Positions 42,945 to 52,651 of a stretch of 64,000 nt of DNA are shown here, piece by piece. The stretch lies in the NCBI GenBank assembly GCA_947496865.1, contig CANMEE010000002.1:310001-374000 (forward strand), read 5' to 3'. This DNA is from an uncultured Sphingomonadaceae bacterium. Its GTDB lineage: Bacteria; Pseudomonadota; Alphaproteobacteria; Sphingomonadales; Sphingomonadaceae. Both the position numbers and the translations under genes were made by a program. Position 1 is the first letter of the stretch, and the number at the start of each line of letters is the position of its first letter. The notes below the pieces were generated by a model that saw only the letters and a list, made by a program, of their open reading frames with translations, was not told the DNA's origin and did not search any database.

Positions 42945-43083
42945 AATTGTTCCGATACTATATTCAAACAAACAAGCGGTGTGTCGCTTTCTCGATGTAA
43001 TATTCAACTAGCTGATTCAGTTTAAAAATCTAGTAACTATTCCGTTTTGCACGCTACCGTCGTCCCAAAAACATCGCGCTTCA

Positions 43084-44484
43084 TCATAGGGACCTTAGTG
43101 CCTGACCCATATTCCTAATTGCTTCAACTTTACTGGTTAACGGTTGCCAATCATCATTCTTATCAATCGCGTCCCAAATCGCCTCAACTTCTTCAATATG
43201 CATGGAACAAGGTGTATCCGAGTGCCAATATTCGTGATTTGATGATCGCGTGCGTTTGCGTTTCGTCATCTCCTTTTGAAAAAGAGTAAATTTTTCTGAT
43301 TCATAACCTTTGCTTGAGGGCGTGGAATCCTGACCCCAATCAAAGAAAAACTGGTCAATTGTGACTGTTTTTTCAGCTAGCGCCTGCTCCGCGGCGACAA
43401 CGAGCGGTTTGTCTTTGTCAAAGCCTTCGCTTTCGACGCCCAGACGCCAGCAGAAATGTTGCGTGAACGCTTCTCCATAGGATTTTGGAAAGCCTTCCAA
43501 TATCGCAACCAACGGATCGCTGTCACAGATCAGACGCAGCGCGCTGGCCAATTGTGCGAGATTCCAGTGCAAGGCCTCTGGTTGCCGAGCAAAGCAATAG
43601 AGTCCCTCTTGATCAAAATAGGCGGCGGTGAAGCCTGGCTCCCAATAAGGCGTGAAGCGCCATGGACCGTAGTCGAAGCTTTCCCCGGTAATATTGATAT
43701 TGTCTGTGTTGAGAACGCCATGGACAAAACCAGCGGTCATGTAGCTCGCCGCCAATTGCGCAGCGTTAGCAGCAACATGTTGGAATAGCTCTACCGCTGG
43801 GTTGTCCGTTTTTGCGCCGTCATAAAAATGGGCGAGGCAATAATCGACTAGCGCGTGCATTAGGCCTTCATTTTGCTCAACAGCGATCCTTTGAAATGTA
43901 CCGAAACGAATATGACTATGACTAAGCCGCGTCATGACGGCCGATCGCGTGGGGGAGGGCTCATCACCCCGATGAAGGTCCTCTCCGGTTTCTACCAATG
44001 AAAATGTTTTGGATGTTTCGACGCCCAACGCTTCTAGCATTTCAGTCGCCAATATTTCACGGACGCCGCCCTTCAACGTCAACTTACCATCGCCAGATCG
44101 GCTCCACGGTGTTGTACCAGACCCTTTGGTTGCCAGGTCCATCAACCGGTCTTTATGGTCGCGCATTTGTGCAAATAGAAACCCGCGACCATCCCCAATA
44201 TCAGGATTATAGTTGCGGAATTGATGGCCGTGGTACCGTAAGGCCAGGGGAGGGTTCAGATTGTCGGCCAGCGGATGAAAACGTCCAAAGTGATTGATCC
44301 ATTCCTCTTCATTGACGTCTGAAAGACCAATAGTTTGATCCCAACGATCATTGCGGAACCGCAATATATGACTTGGAAACTTAGCGGCTTGCACCGGGTC
44401 GCCGATTTTTTCACCCAATTGAGTTATCCTGACATCAGGGCGATAGGGCGCTTTCGCGGGTTCAGCTTGCGGTTTATAAGGCAT
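43084..44484 (-). CDS. selO: SelO/YdiU family protein adenylyltransferase
   Basis: The 466-residue pseudokinase-fold enzyme transfers AMP to protein hydroxyls (AMPylation). Motifs are LALRYHGHQFRNYNPDIGDG, LATKGSGTTPWSRSGDGKL and TLKGGVREILATEML with the conserved acidic residues. FVHGVLNTDNINITGESFDY is the inverted active-site region that binds Mg-ATP. The length is close to the E. coli protein (about 478). The gene is divergent from the alpha/beta hydrolase. Known targets are redox proteins in other bacteria. Confidence 0.93.
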   Translation of the reverse strand: MPYKPQAEPAKAPYRPDVRITQLGEKIGDPVQAAKFPSHILRFRNDRWDQTIGLSDVNEEEWINHFGRFHPLADNLNPPLALRYHGHQFRNYNPDIGDGRGFLFAQMRDHKDRLMDLATKGSGTTPWSRSGDGKLTLKGGVREILATEMLEALGVETSKTFSLVETGEDLHRGDEPSPTRSAVMTRLSHSHIRFGTFQRIAVEQNEGLMHALVDYCLAHFYDGAKTDNPAVELFQHVAANAAQLAASYMTAGFVHGVLNTDNINITGESFDYGPWRFTPYWEPGFTAAYFDQEGLYCFARQPEALHWNLAQLASALRLICDSDPLVAILEGFPKSYGEAFTQHFCWRLGVESEGFDKDKPLVVAAEQALAEKTVTIDQFFFDWGQDSTPSSKGYESEKFTLFQKEMTKRKRTRSSNHEYWHSDTPCSMHIEEVEAIWDAIDKNDDWQPLTSKVEAIRNMGQALRSL

Positions 44485-44548
44485 TGCTCAATAGTGGGGA
44501 CTAATCAGGGGCGCGGCAAGAGACAACCGCGGGGGAACGCACAATTAT

Positions 44549-45412
44549 ATGACTGACCAGAAAAGTTACGAGGATCGTTATTGGGAATCCGATGACGGAC
44601 TGAGATTGCATTATCGGGACTATCCGGGCGATGCCGCCAGGACACCGATCATTTGTGTACCCGGATTAACGCGAAATGTTCGGGACTTTGCACATCTTGG
44701 CCCTTGGATAGACGGAAAGCGCCGCATTGTGATGGTCAACCTGCGTGGTCGCGGTGACAGCGAATATGCAAAGGATAGTGCCAGCTATAATCCGAAGACC
44801 TATATTGCCGATATCATCAAACTCATGGATGAAATCGAATTGTCCAAAGCCGTTTTTTTAGGCACTTCGCTCGGGGGTATCGTCACCATGATTATGGCGA
44901 GTCAGCACCCCGGGCGGGTGGCCGGTGCTTTGCTGAACGATATCGGTCCTGAAATTGATCAAACGGGCTTGAACCGGATTGCTGAATATGTGGGGCAGGG
45001 CCGTAGCTTTGATACTTGGGCCCATACGGCGCGCGACATTGCCGAAGAAAGTACTGATATTTTTCCAGATTATAGTCTGAAAGATTGGATAGCCTTTGCC
45101 AAGAAGCTCTATCGGATGAACAGCTCGGGTCGTATCAAACTGGACTATGATATGAAGATATCGGAGCCTTTTGAAAGCAAGGGTGGCGGCGAGGAAGCAT
45201 TGTGGCGAGCTCTAGAATCCTTGCAAAATGTACCGACACTGATCTTGCGTGGCGCATTATCCGACTTGTTTAGCGCGGCGACTGCCCGGAAGATGGTGAG
45301 CAAATTGAAAGATGCGGAATTGGTCACGATCCCGCGCGTCGGCCATGCTCCTACTTTGGAGGAACCCGCTTCGCTTGACGCCATTGCTGCATTGCTTCAA
45401 CGGATCGATTGA
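44549..45412 (+). CDS. Alpha/beta hydrolase
   Basis: The 287 residues have an N-terminal beta sheet (LRLHYRDYPG), a nucleophile elbow GTSLGG with the catalytic serine, and the catalytic histidine in RVGHAPTLEEP near the C-terminus. The acid residue is likely in the loop RGALSDLFS. The oxyanion segment is VPGLTRNVRDF. The fold resembles haloalkane-dehalogenase/epoxide-hydrolase/lactonase relatives and the substrate is unknown. It is cytosolic (no signal peptide). A glycosyltransferase gene follows 34 bases later. Confidence 0.88.
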   Translation: MTDQKSYEDRYWESDDGLRLHYRDYPGDAARTPIICVPGLTRNVRDFAHLGPWIDGKRRIVMVNLRGRGDSEYAKDSASYNPKTYIADIIKLMDEIELSKAVFLGTSLGGIVTMIMASQHPGRVAGALLNDIGPEIDQTGLNRIAEYVGQGRSFDTWAHTARDIAEESTDIFPDYSLKDWIAFAKKLYRMNSSGRIKLDYDMKISEPFESKGGGEEALWRALESLQNVPTLILRGALSDLFSAATARKMVSKLKDAELVTIPRVGHAPTLEEPASLDAIAALLQRID

Positions 45413-45446
45413 TTTTTTTCTACATTAGCGATAGCCGACATAGCCG

Positions 45447-46583
45447 ATGAAAACTTCCCGAATTTTGCATTTGCACAGCACGTTCAATCTTGGCGGCAAG
45501 GAAGCGCGCGCGGTCCGATTGATGAACCATTTCGGCGCGCAGGCCGAACACACGATTTTGTCCGCAGAGCCCGACAGCCTGTCGGCGCGTGAGGCAATTG
45601 ATAGCAAAATCACTGTCAAATTTCCCAAAGGTGCGCCGTCTCTGGCTGGTAAACCGGCGTTGAAACGCTATCGGGAATTGGTCGATTATTATCGAAACTT
45701 TGATTTGATCTTATCCTATAATTGGGGATCAATGGATGGCGTCATGGCCCGCACTTTATTTGCTCGTGTTGAGGGATTGCCGCCGTTGATCCACCATGAA
45801 GATGGTTTTAATGAAGACGAGCGCAAGAAGCTGAATTGGAAGCGTAATTTCTTTCGCAAATTCGCGCTGGGCGGCAGCCAGGCTCTTGTGGTTCCGTCCG
45901 ACCGTTTACAGAGCATCGCGCAGTCCGTGTGGAAACAGCCGGAAGAAAAAGTGCATCGTATTCCCAACGGCATTGACGTGAGGCGATTCGAAAAAAAGCC
46001 ACAACGCGGCGCGCTGCCGGGCTTTAAAAAGGGAAAAGGCGAAGTCGTTGTTGGAACGCTGGCGGGGCTGCGCGCTATTAAAAATTTACCGAAATTGGTG
46101 CGCGCCTGTGCCGCAGCTGGAGATAATATCCGGTTGGTTATCGTCGGTGAAGGACCTGAAAAAGAGGCAATCCTCGCTGAGGCAGAGCGCTGCGGCATGG
46201 CGGATCGTCTTTTGTTGCCCGGCTTTCTGGCCGATCCGGCGCGTTATGTGGGATTATTCGATATTTTTGCATTGTCGTCGGATAGTGAACAATTTCCGAT
46301 ATCTCTTATCGAAGCTATGGCGGCAGGTCTGCCGGTGGCAGCAACCGATGTTGGCGATGTCAGATCCATGGTATGTCAGGCCAATCAGGGCTTTATTAAG
46401 CCAGTAGATGACGAGGCCCAGTTTGCTGGAGCGCTGACGACGCTGGTCCAGCATGAGCAGTTGCGACAGGACATTGGCGCCCAAAACCGCATGAAGGCCC
46501 AAGCAGAATATAATGAAAGCAAGATGTTGGCGCGTTACGCGCTACTCTATGGCCACGCGCTTGGGCGGCCGGGTTTTGCTTAG
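45447..46583 (+). CDS. Glycosyltransferase family 4 protein
   Basis: The 378 residues have a GT-B fold. The N-terminal domain starts ILHLHSTFNLGGKEARAVRL. The nucleotide-sugar domain has VVGTLAGLRAIKNLPKLVRA, IVGEGPEKEAILAEA, LPGFLADPARYVGLFDIFAL and the E-x7-E-like PISLIEAMAAGLPVAATDVG. It transfers a sugar to an unknown acceptor, perhaps in lipopolysaccharide or exopolysaccharide synthesis. No other glycan gene is adjacent. It probably shares a transcript with the preceding hydrolase gene. Confidence 0.88.
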   Translation: MKTSRILHLHSTFNLGGKEARAVRLMNHFGAQAEHTILSAEPDSLSAREAIDSKITVKFPKGAPSLAGKPALKRYRELVDYYRNFDLILSYNWGSMDGVMARTLFARVEGLPPLIHHEDGFNEDERKKLNWKRNFFRKFALGGSQALVVPSDRLQSIAQSVWKQPEEKVHRIPNGIDVRRFEKKPQRGALPGFKKGKGEVVVGTLAGLRAIKNLPKLVRACAAAGDNIRLVIVGEGPEKEAILAEAERCGMADRLLLPGFLADPARYVGLFDIFALSSDSEQFPISLIEAMAAGLPVAATDVGDVRSMVCQANQGFIKPVDDEAQFAGALTTLVQHEQLRQDIGAQNRMKAQAEYNESKMLARYALLYGHALGRPGFA

Positions 46584-46683
46584 GACTAGATAATTGAAAT
46601 TAGTTTGAGAATTTGGTTGTTTTTTTCGCACATTTTGGGGTGCGGTGTCTATAAGGTGGGCACGGGGTAAATAGGAGAGTATA

Positions 46684-48087
46684 TTGTTTAAAGGGGTCAA
46701 GCCTATCCAGTATAATGGCCGTGAAGTATGGCCGTTGATTGAGGGTGGCAAAGGGGTTGCTGCAACCAATCATGCCAGTTCTGGTGCCTGGGCTGCCGCT
46801 GGCGGTATCGGGACTGTTTCTGCTGTTAACGCAGACAGCTATGATGCTGATGGTAATGTGGTCCCGCAAATCTACCACGGCAAGACCCGTGGTGCCCGGC
46901 ATGAAGAACTTGTCAAATATGCGATCGACGGTGCTGTTGCGCAAGTGACAAAGGCTTTTGAGATGTCCAATGGCAAGGGCGCGGTCAATATTAACGTATT
47001 GTGGGAAATGGGCGGCGCTCAGCAAGTGCTCCACGGCGTACTGGAACAGACCAAAGGCATGGTGGCCGGCGTCACATGCGGTGCTGGCATGCCGTATAAA
47101 CTGTCTGAGATTGCCCAGCAATATAACGTCAACTATTTGCCAATTATCAGCTCCGCCCGGGCGTTTCGCGCCTTGTGGAAGCGTGCATATCACAAGGTTT
47201 CCGATCTGATGGGTGCGGTTGTCTATGAAGACCCATGGCTCGCAGGTGGACATAACGGGCTGAGCAATGCGGAAGACCCTCGGAAACCGGAAGACCCTTA
47301 TCCACGCGTCAAGGCGCTGCGTGATGTCATGCGTGGCGAAGGCATAGCCGACAATGTGCCGATCATCATGGCTGGCGGTGTATGGGCGCTTAAAGATTGG
47401 AACAACTGGATCGATAATGATGAATTGGGGCAGATAGCCTTTCAATTCGGTACGCGACCACTTTTGACCCAAGAGAGCCCGATCCCGGATAGTTGGAAGA
47501 ACGAGCTTATTAAGATCAAGGAAGGCGACGTGTTGCTGCACAAATTCTCGCCGACAGGATTTTACTCGTCGGCAGTCCGCAATGAATTCCTGCGCAGTCT
47601 GGAAGCGCGTTCAGAACGCCAAATTCCTTATTCGACTGAAAAAGCGGGAGAGCATACGCATCAACTGGATGTCGGTGTGAAAGGGAAAAATTTCTGGGTC
47701 ACGCGCAACGATTTACTCCGCGCTCGCGAATGGGACGGCCTTGGTTTTACAATGGCGCTCAAGACGCCGGACAACACCATCGTATTCACAACGCCCGATG
47801 AAGCCAAGATGATCCGCAAAGATCAGGCGGATTGCATGGGATGTCTGTCGCATTGTGGTTTCTCGGCTTGGAAAGATCATGATAATTTCAGCACTGGTAG
47901 GCTGGCAGACCCCCGCAGCTTTTGCATTCAAAAATCTCTGCAGGAAATTGTTCACGGATCACCGATCGAAGAGCATTTAATGTTTGCCGGACATGGTGCC
48001 TATAATTTCGGTAAAGACCCGTTTTATTCCAATGGTTTCGTGCCAACAGTCAAGCAATTGGTCGATCGTATCCTGACCGGGGAATAG
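46684..48087 (+). CDS. FMN-dependent nitronate monooxygenase-like protein with Cys-rich tail
   Basis: The 467 residues start at a TTG behind AGGAGA. The TIM-barrel FMN family is marked by NHASSGAWAAAGGIGTVSAV, GAVNINVLWEMGG, VAGVTCGAGMPYKLSEI, VPIIMAGGVWAL and QFGTRPLLTQESP. It is about 100 residues longer than usual nitronate monooxygenases. The extension has CMGCLSHC (C384, C387, C391) and a fourth cysteine (C414). Four cysteines at this spacing suggest an iron-sulfur or zinc site. The reaction is inferred from the family only. Confidence 0.83.
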   Translation: MFKGVKPIQYNGREVWPLIEGGKGVAATNHASSGAWAAAGGIGTVSAVNADSYDADGNVVPQIYHGKTRGARHEELVKYAIDGAVAQVTKAFEMSNGKGAVNINVLWEMGGAQQVLHGVLEQTKGMVAGVTCGAGMPYKLSEIAQQYNVNYLPIISSARAFRALWKRAYHKVSDLMGAVVYEDPWLAGGHNGLSNAEDPRKPEDPYPRVKALRDVMRGEGIADNVPIIMAGGVWALKDWNNWIDNDELGQIAFQFGTRPLLTQESPIPDSWKNELIKIKEGDVLLHKFSPTGFYSSAVRNEFLRSLEARSERQIPYSTEKAGEHTHQLDVGVKGKNFWVTRNDLLRAREWDGLGFTMALKTPDNTIVFTTPDEAKMIRKDQADCMGCLSHCGFSAWKDHDNFSTGRLADPRSFCIQKSLQEIVHGSPIEEHLMFAGHGAYNFGKDPFYSNGFVPTVKQLVDRILTGE

Positions 48088-48171
48088 ACATGCTTTAGCG
48101 CCGTTAACCTTTTGATACCTTTTTCCGTTTACGTGTCGATACAGGTGGGTGGATAAAGCAGGAGGGTAGAC

Positions 48172-48501
48172 GTGGCGTTAAAGTCGACAAGATACCGTAA
48201 AGTGGAGCCAGCAGCTTTGAATCGGCGTTCTGTACCGCGCCATGAAGTGACAGTTTCCAGCGCGTCTCTGAAACGCAAAGGTAACATGTCCATCGCTGCA
48301 ACCTTGCTGGATATTTCGATTTACGGATGCCGTTTTGAGGCGGACGCTGTGTTCAAAGAGGGCGAGAAGGTAACCGTCACTGTGAACACGCACGCACCAA
48401 TGAAAGCGACCCTGGTATGGCAAAAGACAAAGCAGGCAGGCTGCCGTTTTGCAGATGCGTTGGATACAGAAATTCTGCGGACGCTGACGTTGGCATCTTG
48501 A
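48172..48501 (+). CDS. PilZ domain protein (c-di-GMP receptor candidate)
   Basis: The 109-residue single PilZ domain shows the two ligand motifs: RRSVPRHEV (RxxxR) and LDISIYGCRFE (D/N-x-S-x-x-G). These bind cyclic di-GMP in active PilZ proteins. It starts at GTG after GGAGGGT. The basic N-terminus is short. The output partner is unknown. The GGDEF protein at 30478 is one candidate source of the ligand. Confidence 0.88.
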   Translation: MALKSTRYRKVEPAALNRRSVPRHEVTVSSASLKRKGNMSIAATLLDISIYGCRFEADAVFKEGEKVTVTVNTHAPMKATLVWQKTKQAGCRFADALDTEILRTLTLAS

Positions 48502-48673
48502 TCCCGGCGGTCGTTAATTGCTTTCCAAACCACTAGGATGTGGCTGATCGTTCGCGAATGACGCCGTAATATTCCCTGCAAGATTTACAGGAAAACAATC
48601 CGAAAAAGCTTGTTTAATCTGCCAAAGATCCTGGCTAATATATCGTTTTTCAGCATTGCAGGAAAGCACGAGA

Positions 48674-49132
48674 TTGATCGAAATTCGGCCGGATAACTTG
48701 ACGGGGCAGGCGGTGCAGGATCTGCTTGCTGTTCATCTTTCAGGCATGAAAGACAACTCTCCGCCCGGTAGCGTCTATGCCCTTGATCTATCTGGTCTTC
48801 GGACACCTGACGTCTCTGTTTGGACGGCTTGGGATGGCGAGACACTATTGGGCATTGGCGCGCTGAAAGAGCTCTCCGGTAGGGTTGGGGAAATCAAATC
48901 AATGCGCACCGACTCCAAGTACGTGAGAAAAGGTGTTGGATTGTCAATTCTCAACCACATAATTGATGAAGCACGGAGCCGACGATATGAACGCTTGTGT
49001 CTGGAAACGGGATCAGGAGACGAATTTGAACCTGCTCTGCATCTCTATCGTAAGCGCGGTTTTCAAAATGGGCCCGCTTTCGGTGGATATGAAGCCAGCG
49101 CGTTTAATCAGTTTTTGCATCTGCAATTATAG
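48674..49132 (+). CDS. GNAT family N-acetyltransferase
   Basis: About 152 residues with the GNAT acetyl-CoA motif: strand EIKSMRTDSKYVRKGVGLSI, helix LNHIIDEARSRRYERLCLET and the C-terminal YRKRGFQNGPAFGGY. The pyrophosphate loop is RKGVGLS, a variant of Q/RxxGxG/A. The acceptor is unknown. The start is uncertain: TTG at 48674 follows AGGAAAG at good spacing, and TTG at 48656 adds six residues. Confidence 0.85.
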   Translation: MIEIRPDNLTGQAVQDLLAVHLSGMKDNSPPGSVYALDLSGLRTPDVSVWTAWDGETLLGIGALKELSGRVGEIKSMRTDSKYVRKGVGLSILNHIIDEARSRRYERLCLETGSGDEFEPALHLYRKRGFQNGPAFGGYEASAFNQFLHLQL

Positions 49133-49149
49133 CAAACAGGAGTGGTAAA

Positions 49150-49509
49150 ATGGTGGAACGGGGCTCTTGGTTTATTCTGGGCCTAATCCACCTGTCACCT
49201 TTCGTCGCATTTTTTATACCATCGCTCATTACGCGTCTATATGACGTCGCGGGCGATGATGCGAACTTTGCTCTGTTGCAGCATCGCGCTGCCTTGTTCG
49301 GACTGGTGGTAATCGCATGCGCGTGGGCCGCTGTGGATGCGGGATCTCGTAAGCTGGCCTTTGTCCTGACAGCAGTGTCGATGGTTAGTTTTTTGGCGAT
49401 TTACGCCATTCATGGCCAGCCGATCTCTCTACGAGCCATTGCTATCGCCGACCTAGTAGGTCTTCCGTTTCTGGCTTATGTCGGCTGGAAGGCATTTCTA
49501 CCTAACTAG
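49150..49509 (+). CDS. Four-helix membrane protein of unknown function
   Basis: The 119 residues are almost entirely hydrophobic, in about four helices: WFILGLIHLSPFVAFFIPSL, ALFGLVVIACAWAAVDAG, LAFVLTAVSMVSFLAIYAI and IADLVGLPFLAYVGWKAF. No family is recognised with confidence. It follows the acetyltransferase gene by 17 bases and is probably co-transcribed. It converges on amtB with nine bases between stops. Confidence 0.72.
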   Translation: MVERGSWFILGLIHLSPFVAFFIPSLITRLYDVAGDDANFALLQHRAALFGLVVIACAWAAVDAGSRKLAFVLTAVSMVSFLAIYAIHGQPISLRAIAIADLVGLPFLAYVGWKAFLPN

Positions 49510-49518
49510 CACAGGTTT

Positions 49519-50832
49519 TTAGTCCAGATCCCACGCGCGCTCGCCATGGCTGGCAATATCCAGGCCATCGCGCTCATCATCTTCATTGACCCGCATGGGC
49601 AGAATGAAGCTGATCCCATAGCCGAGGATCGCCGTGGCAACAGCGGACCATATTGCGACAACGCCAACGCCGATCAGCTGTGCGACAAACTGGCTACCAA
49701 AAGCCATGTCATCGGCATAACCGACGCCGCCCAGGCCTTCGCTAATGAACAGCGCCAGCAGAAGCGAACCCAATATACCGCCGACACCGTGAACCGCGAA
49801 AACATCGAGGCTGTCGTCAATCTTGAAGCCATTTTTGACCAGTCCGACGGCAAAGAAACATACAAAGCCCGCTGCCGCGCCGATAACGATGGATGCACCA
49901 GGACCGACAAAACCAGCCGCTGGTGTAATGGTGGCAAGGCCGGCAATGGCCCCGGTTGCGACGCCGACGGCAGTCGATTTGCCAACCTTAATCCGTTCGA
50001 TCAATATCCAGACGAGCGCTGCCGTGGATGCTGCAACATGGGTGTTGATGATCGCCGATGAAGCGTCGTCAGTCGCCGTCAAAGCGGAACCGCCGTTAAA
50101 ACCGAACCAGCCAACCCAGAGCAGTCCGGCACCAGCGACCGTCAAAGCGGGGCTATGCGGCAACATCAAAGTTTTGGGCCAACCAATACGTTTGCCCATC
50201 ATGATGGCGACAACCAGCGCAGATACGCCTGCGGTCGTATGCACGACAATGCCGCCAGCAAAGTCAAGAACACCTAGCCCCGAAAGCCAGCCACCGCCCC
50301 AAACCCAATGGGTTACCGGCGCATATACAACGAGCAGCCAGAGGGAACAGAAAGCCACGACCCAGCCAAAGCGGGCCCTGTCGACCCAAGCGCCAACCAT
50401 CAGCGCTGGGGTGATAACGGCAAAAGTCATTTGGAACATGGCAAAAGCGGATTCAGGAACTGTGGTTCCTTCACGTACATTGCCAAGATTACCGAACATC
50501 CAGTTGATACCGTTGCCTAAAATACCGTTGGTAACTTGTCCGAAAGCCAAAGTATAACCAACCACGACCCACAAAACCGATGCAATACCGGCAATAGCCA
50601 TGCACTGCACGAGCACAGAGAGGAAGTTTTTCGACCGCACCAAGCCGCCATAAAATAGCGCCAGGCCAGGCAAGGTCATCAGCAGTACCAGCGCGGTTGA
50701 GGTCAAGACCCAAGCGGTGTCCCCACTATTGGCAACATCCGCAGCAGGATCTACAATTTCCTGCGCCGCTGCCGGAACAGTTGCCAAGATGGCTGCCAAG
50801 CTGCCGACAACAAGCTTACTCAGATGTTTCAT
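49519..50832 (-). CDS. amtB: Ammonium transporter
   Basis: This 437-residue Amt/Rh channel has a signal peptide (MKHLSKLVVGSLAAILATVP) and eleven or so helices. It has FYGGLVRSKN, the substrate region FAMFQMTFAVITPALMVGAW, DFAGGIVVHTTAGVSALV with the first pore histidine, and VFAVHGVGGILGSL with the second. It imports ammonium across the inner membrane. The usual partner glnK is not adjacent on either side. I chose ATG at 50832 over the upstream 50865 because GGGGA precedes it. Confidence 0.94.
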   Translation of the reverse strand: MKHLSKLVVGSLAAILATVPAAAQEIVDPAADVANSGDTAWVLTSTALVLLMTLPGLALFYGGLVRSKNFLSVLVQCMAIAGIASVLWVVVGYTLAFGQVTNGILGNGINWMFGNLGNVREGTTVPESAFAMFQMTFAVITPALMVGAWVDRARFGWVVAFCSLWLLVVYAPVTHWVWGGGWLSGLGVLDFAGGIVVHTTAGVSALVVAIMMGKRIGWPKTLMLPHSPALTVAGAGLLWVGWFGFNGGSALTATDDASSAIINTHVAASTAALVWILIERIKVGKSTAVGVATGAIAGLATITPAAGFVGPGASIVIGAAAGFVCFFAVGLVKNGFKIDDSLDVFAVHGVGGILGSLLLALFISEGLGGVGYADDMAFGSQFVAQLIGVGVVAIWSAVATAILGYGISFILPMRVNEDDERDGLDIASHGERAWDLD

Positions 50833-50958
50833 GAAGTCCCCTGAAAACAATATTTTGTTACGCAAACTCGCTGATGCGAATCATAATCAGCCGGTTGTCT
50901 AGTCCAGAGCGGGGAGGGACTCAACTGCGAACTATCGTTAACCGGCGCGTATAGAAGT

Positions 50959-51972
50959 TCAGGCCCAGCCTTCTAACACTTGGTCCGGTGGGCGGTGACC
51001 GTCGGCCCAAACGCGGATATTGGCAATGACGCGTTCGCCGGAAGCCTCGCGCCCTTCAAAAGTGGCGCTGCCCATATGCGGTAACAAAACGACATTTTTG
51101 AGTGATAATAAGCGTTCGTCAACGGCGGGCTCTCGCGTGTAGACATCAAGGCCGGCACCGCTGATCTTCTCTTGCTGAAGCGCTTCTATAAGGGCATTTT
51201 CATCAATCAGGTCACCGCGTGCGGTGTTTATCAAATAGGTGGAGGGCTTCATCATCGCGATCCGATCCGCGTTGATAAGCTCATGTGTCTCAGGCGTGCT
51301 GGGACAATGGATGGTGATTATGTCGCAAGTGCGGATCAGTTCATCCAGATCGTCGATATAGCTGGCGTTCAAAGACTCTTCGACGGCGGGGGGTAGCTGG
51401 CGTCGGTTGTGATAAACAATCGACATTCCAAAACCGGAGGCGCGCCGGGCAACAGCCTGACCAATCCGGCCCATGCCAATAATCCCAAGTTTCTTGCCGC
51501 CGATACAATGACCAAGCATGCCGGATGGCTTCCATCCTTCCCATTCACCGGATCGCATCAGTTTTTCGCCTTCTGCCAGACGGCGTGGAACGGAGAGTAT
51601 GAGGGCCATGGTCATGTCCGCGGTATCTTCGGTGAAGACGCCCGGCGTGTTGGTAACCAATATTTTGCGCGCGCGCGCAGCTGCCAGGTCAATATGGTCC
51701 ACACCGGCACCAAAACTGGCGATCATCTTCAAACGCTCTGGCGCGCCTGCGATCATTTCTGCGTCGATTTGATCGGTAACTGTGGGAACCAGAACATCGC
51801 AGTCCCCCATGGCGGCGATCAAGTCATCGCGGGTAAAGGCACGATCCTCTAAATTGGGAACGACATCGAATAGTTCGCCCATTCTGTCGTGGATCGCATC
51901 GGCCAGCTCGCGGGTAACAATGACGCGCGGTTTGGCAGGTCGGTTTTGCTCGGGTTGTGATGATTCAGCCAT
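50959..51972 (-). CDS. D-2-hydroxyacid dehydrogenase (glyoxylate/hydroxypyruvate reductase type)
   Basis: The 337 residues have the NAD-binding motif GIIGMGRIGQAVARR, the catalytic arginine in NTARGDLIDENAL, a glutamate and the catalytic histidine in LLPHMGSATFEGRE. It reversibly reduces a 2-keto acid such as glyoxylate or hydroxypyruvate, and the precise substrate cannot be fixed. The N-terminus is extended by about ten polar residues (MAESSQPEQNRPAKPR). It is a single gene, divergent from the SH3 protein. Confidence 0.9.
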   Translation of the reverse strand: MAESSQPEQNRPAKPRVIVTRELADAIHDRMGELFDVVPNLEDRAFTRDDLIAAMGDCDVLVPTVTDQIDAEMIAGAPERLKMIASFGAGVDHIDLAAARARKILVTNTPGVFTEDTADMTMALILSVPRRLAEGEKLMRSGEWEGWKPSGMLGHCIGGKKLGIIGMGRIGQAVARRASGFGMSIVYHNRRQLPPAVEESLNASYIDDLDELIRTCDIITIHCPSTPETHELINADRIAMMKPSTYLINTARGDLIDENALIEALQQEKISGAGLDVYTREPAVDERLLSLKNVVLLPHMGSATFEGREASGERVIANIRVWADGHRPPDQVLEGWA

Positions 51973-52083
51973 AGGGCGATTGCTATGCCTGAATTTTACA
52001 TCAGGTCAAGCAAGTGGCGCTTGATGCGCGCTTGGCTTTCAGTTTATGGCCGTTGCTATCGGGGGAATAAATAAGTTTGAAAT

Positions 52084-52575
52084 ATGCGTAATAGTGGTTT
52101 GAGAATATTATCTGTTTTTGGGGTGGTGGGTTTGACGTTGGCGGTAGCGTCGCCGGCCAAGGCGCAGCAGGAGCCGCCTTATTGGGCATCGATTGATGAA
52201 CCAGAGGCGCGCATGCGTACCGGCCCCAGCACTGAATATCCGACTATGTGGATATATAAGCGAGAACGCCTGCCGATAAAAATTCTGGCACGTTATAAGG
52301 CATGGCGGAAGGTAGAAGATCCGGACGGCGCACAAGGCTGGATGCATGCACGGCTTTTGAGCGCCGCCAGAACGGCCGTGGTGCTTGGCGAAAAAGGGCA
52401 GGTGCAACCATTGCGCGCTAACCCGCAGGCAGATGCTAAAACTATCTGGCGGGTTGAGCCAGGTGTGGTGGGGAAGATCACCCAATGCGAAAATGGATGG
52501 TGTTTGTTCGATGTAACCGGTCGGCGCGGTTATATTAGTCAGGAACTGATCTGGGGTGATGAGCCCTTGAAATAG
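52084..52575 (+). CDS. Exported bacterial SH3-domain protein
   Basis: The 163 residues have a signal peptide (LSVFGVVGLTLAVASPAKA) and two SH3b-like units. The first is ARMRTGPSTEYPTMWIYKRE with LPIKILARYKAWRKVEDPDG, and the second is QPLRANPQADAKTIWRVEPG with ENGWCLFDVTGRRGYISQE. Such periplasmic proteins usually bind cell-wall peptides. It has no enzymatic domain. The gene ends before a shared bidirectional terminator. Confidence 0.87.
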   Translation: MRNSGLRILSVFGVVGLTLAVASPAKAQQEPPYWASIDEPEARMRTGPSTEYPTMWIYKRERLPIKILARYKAWRKVEDPDGAQGWMHARLLSAARTAVVLGEKGQVQPLRANPQADAKTIWRVEPGVVGKITQCENGWCLFDVTGRRGYISQELIWGDEPLK

Positions 52576-52598
52576 CATTTGTCGCATACAGCAGATAT

Positions 52599-52635
52599 AA
52601 AAAGGGCGGGACAGCAATGCTTCCCGCCCTTTTTG
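52599..52635. terminator. Bidirectional terminator
   Basis: Perfect stem AAAGGGCGGGA / TCCCGCCCTTT with loop CAGCAATGCT, A-run before and T-run after on both strands. It serves the SH3 gene and the thiolase gene. Confidence 0.92.
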
Positions 52636-52651
52636 CCGGTTTGGATTCGGA

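Noticed and set aside
50833..50958. Sigma-54 promoter or glnK upstream of amtB
   Set aside because: No TGGCAC-N5-TTGC motif and no small PII-like frame could be found in this interval.
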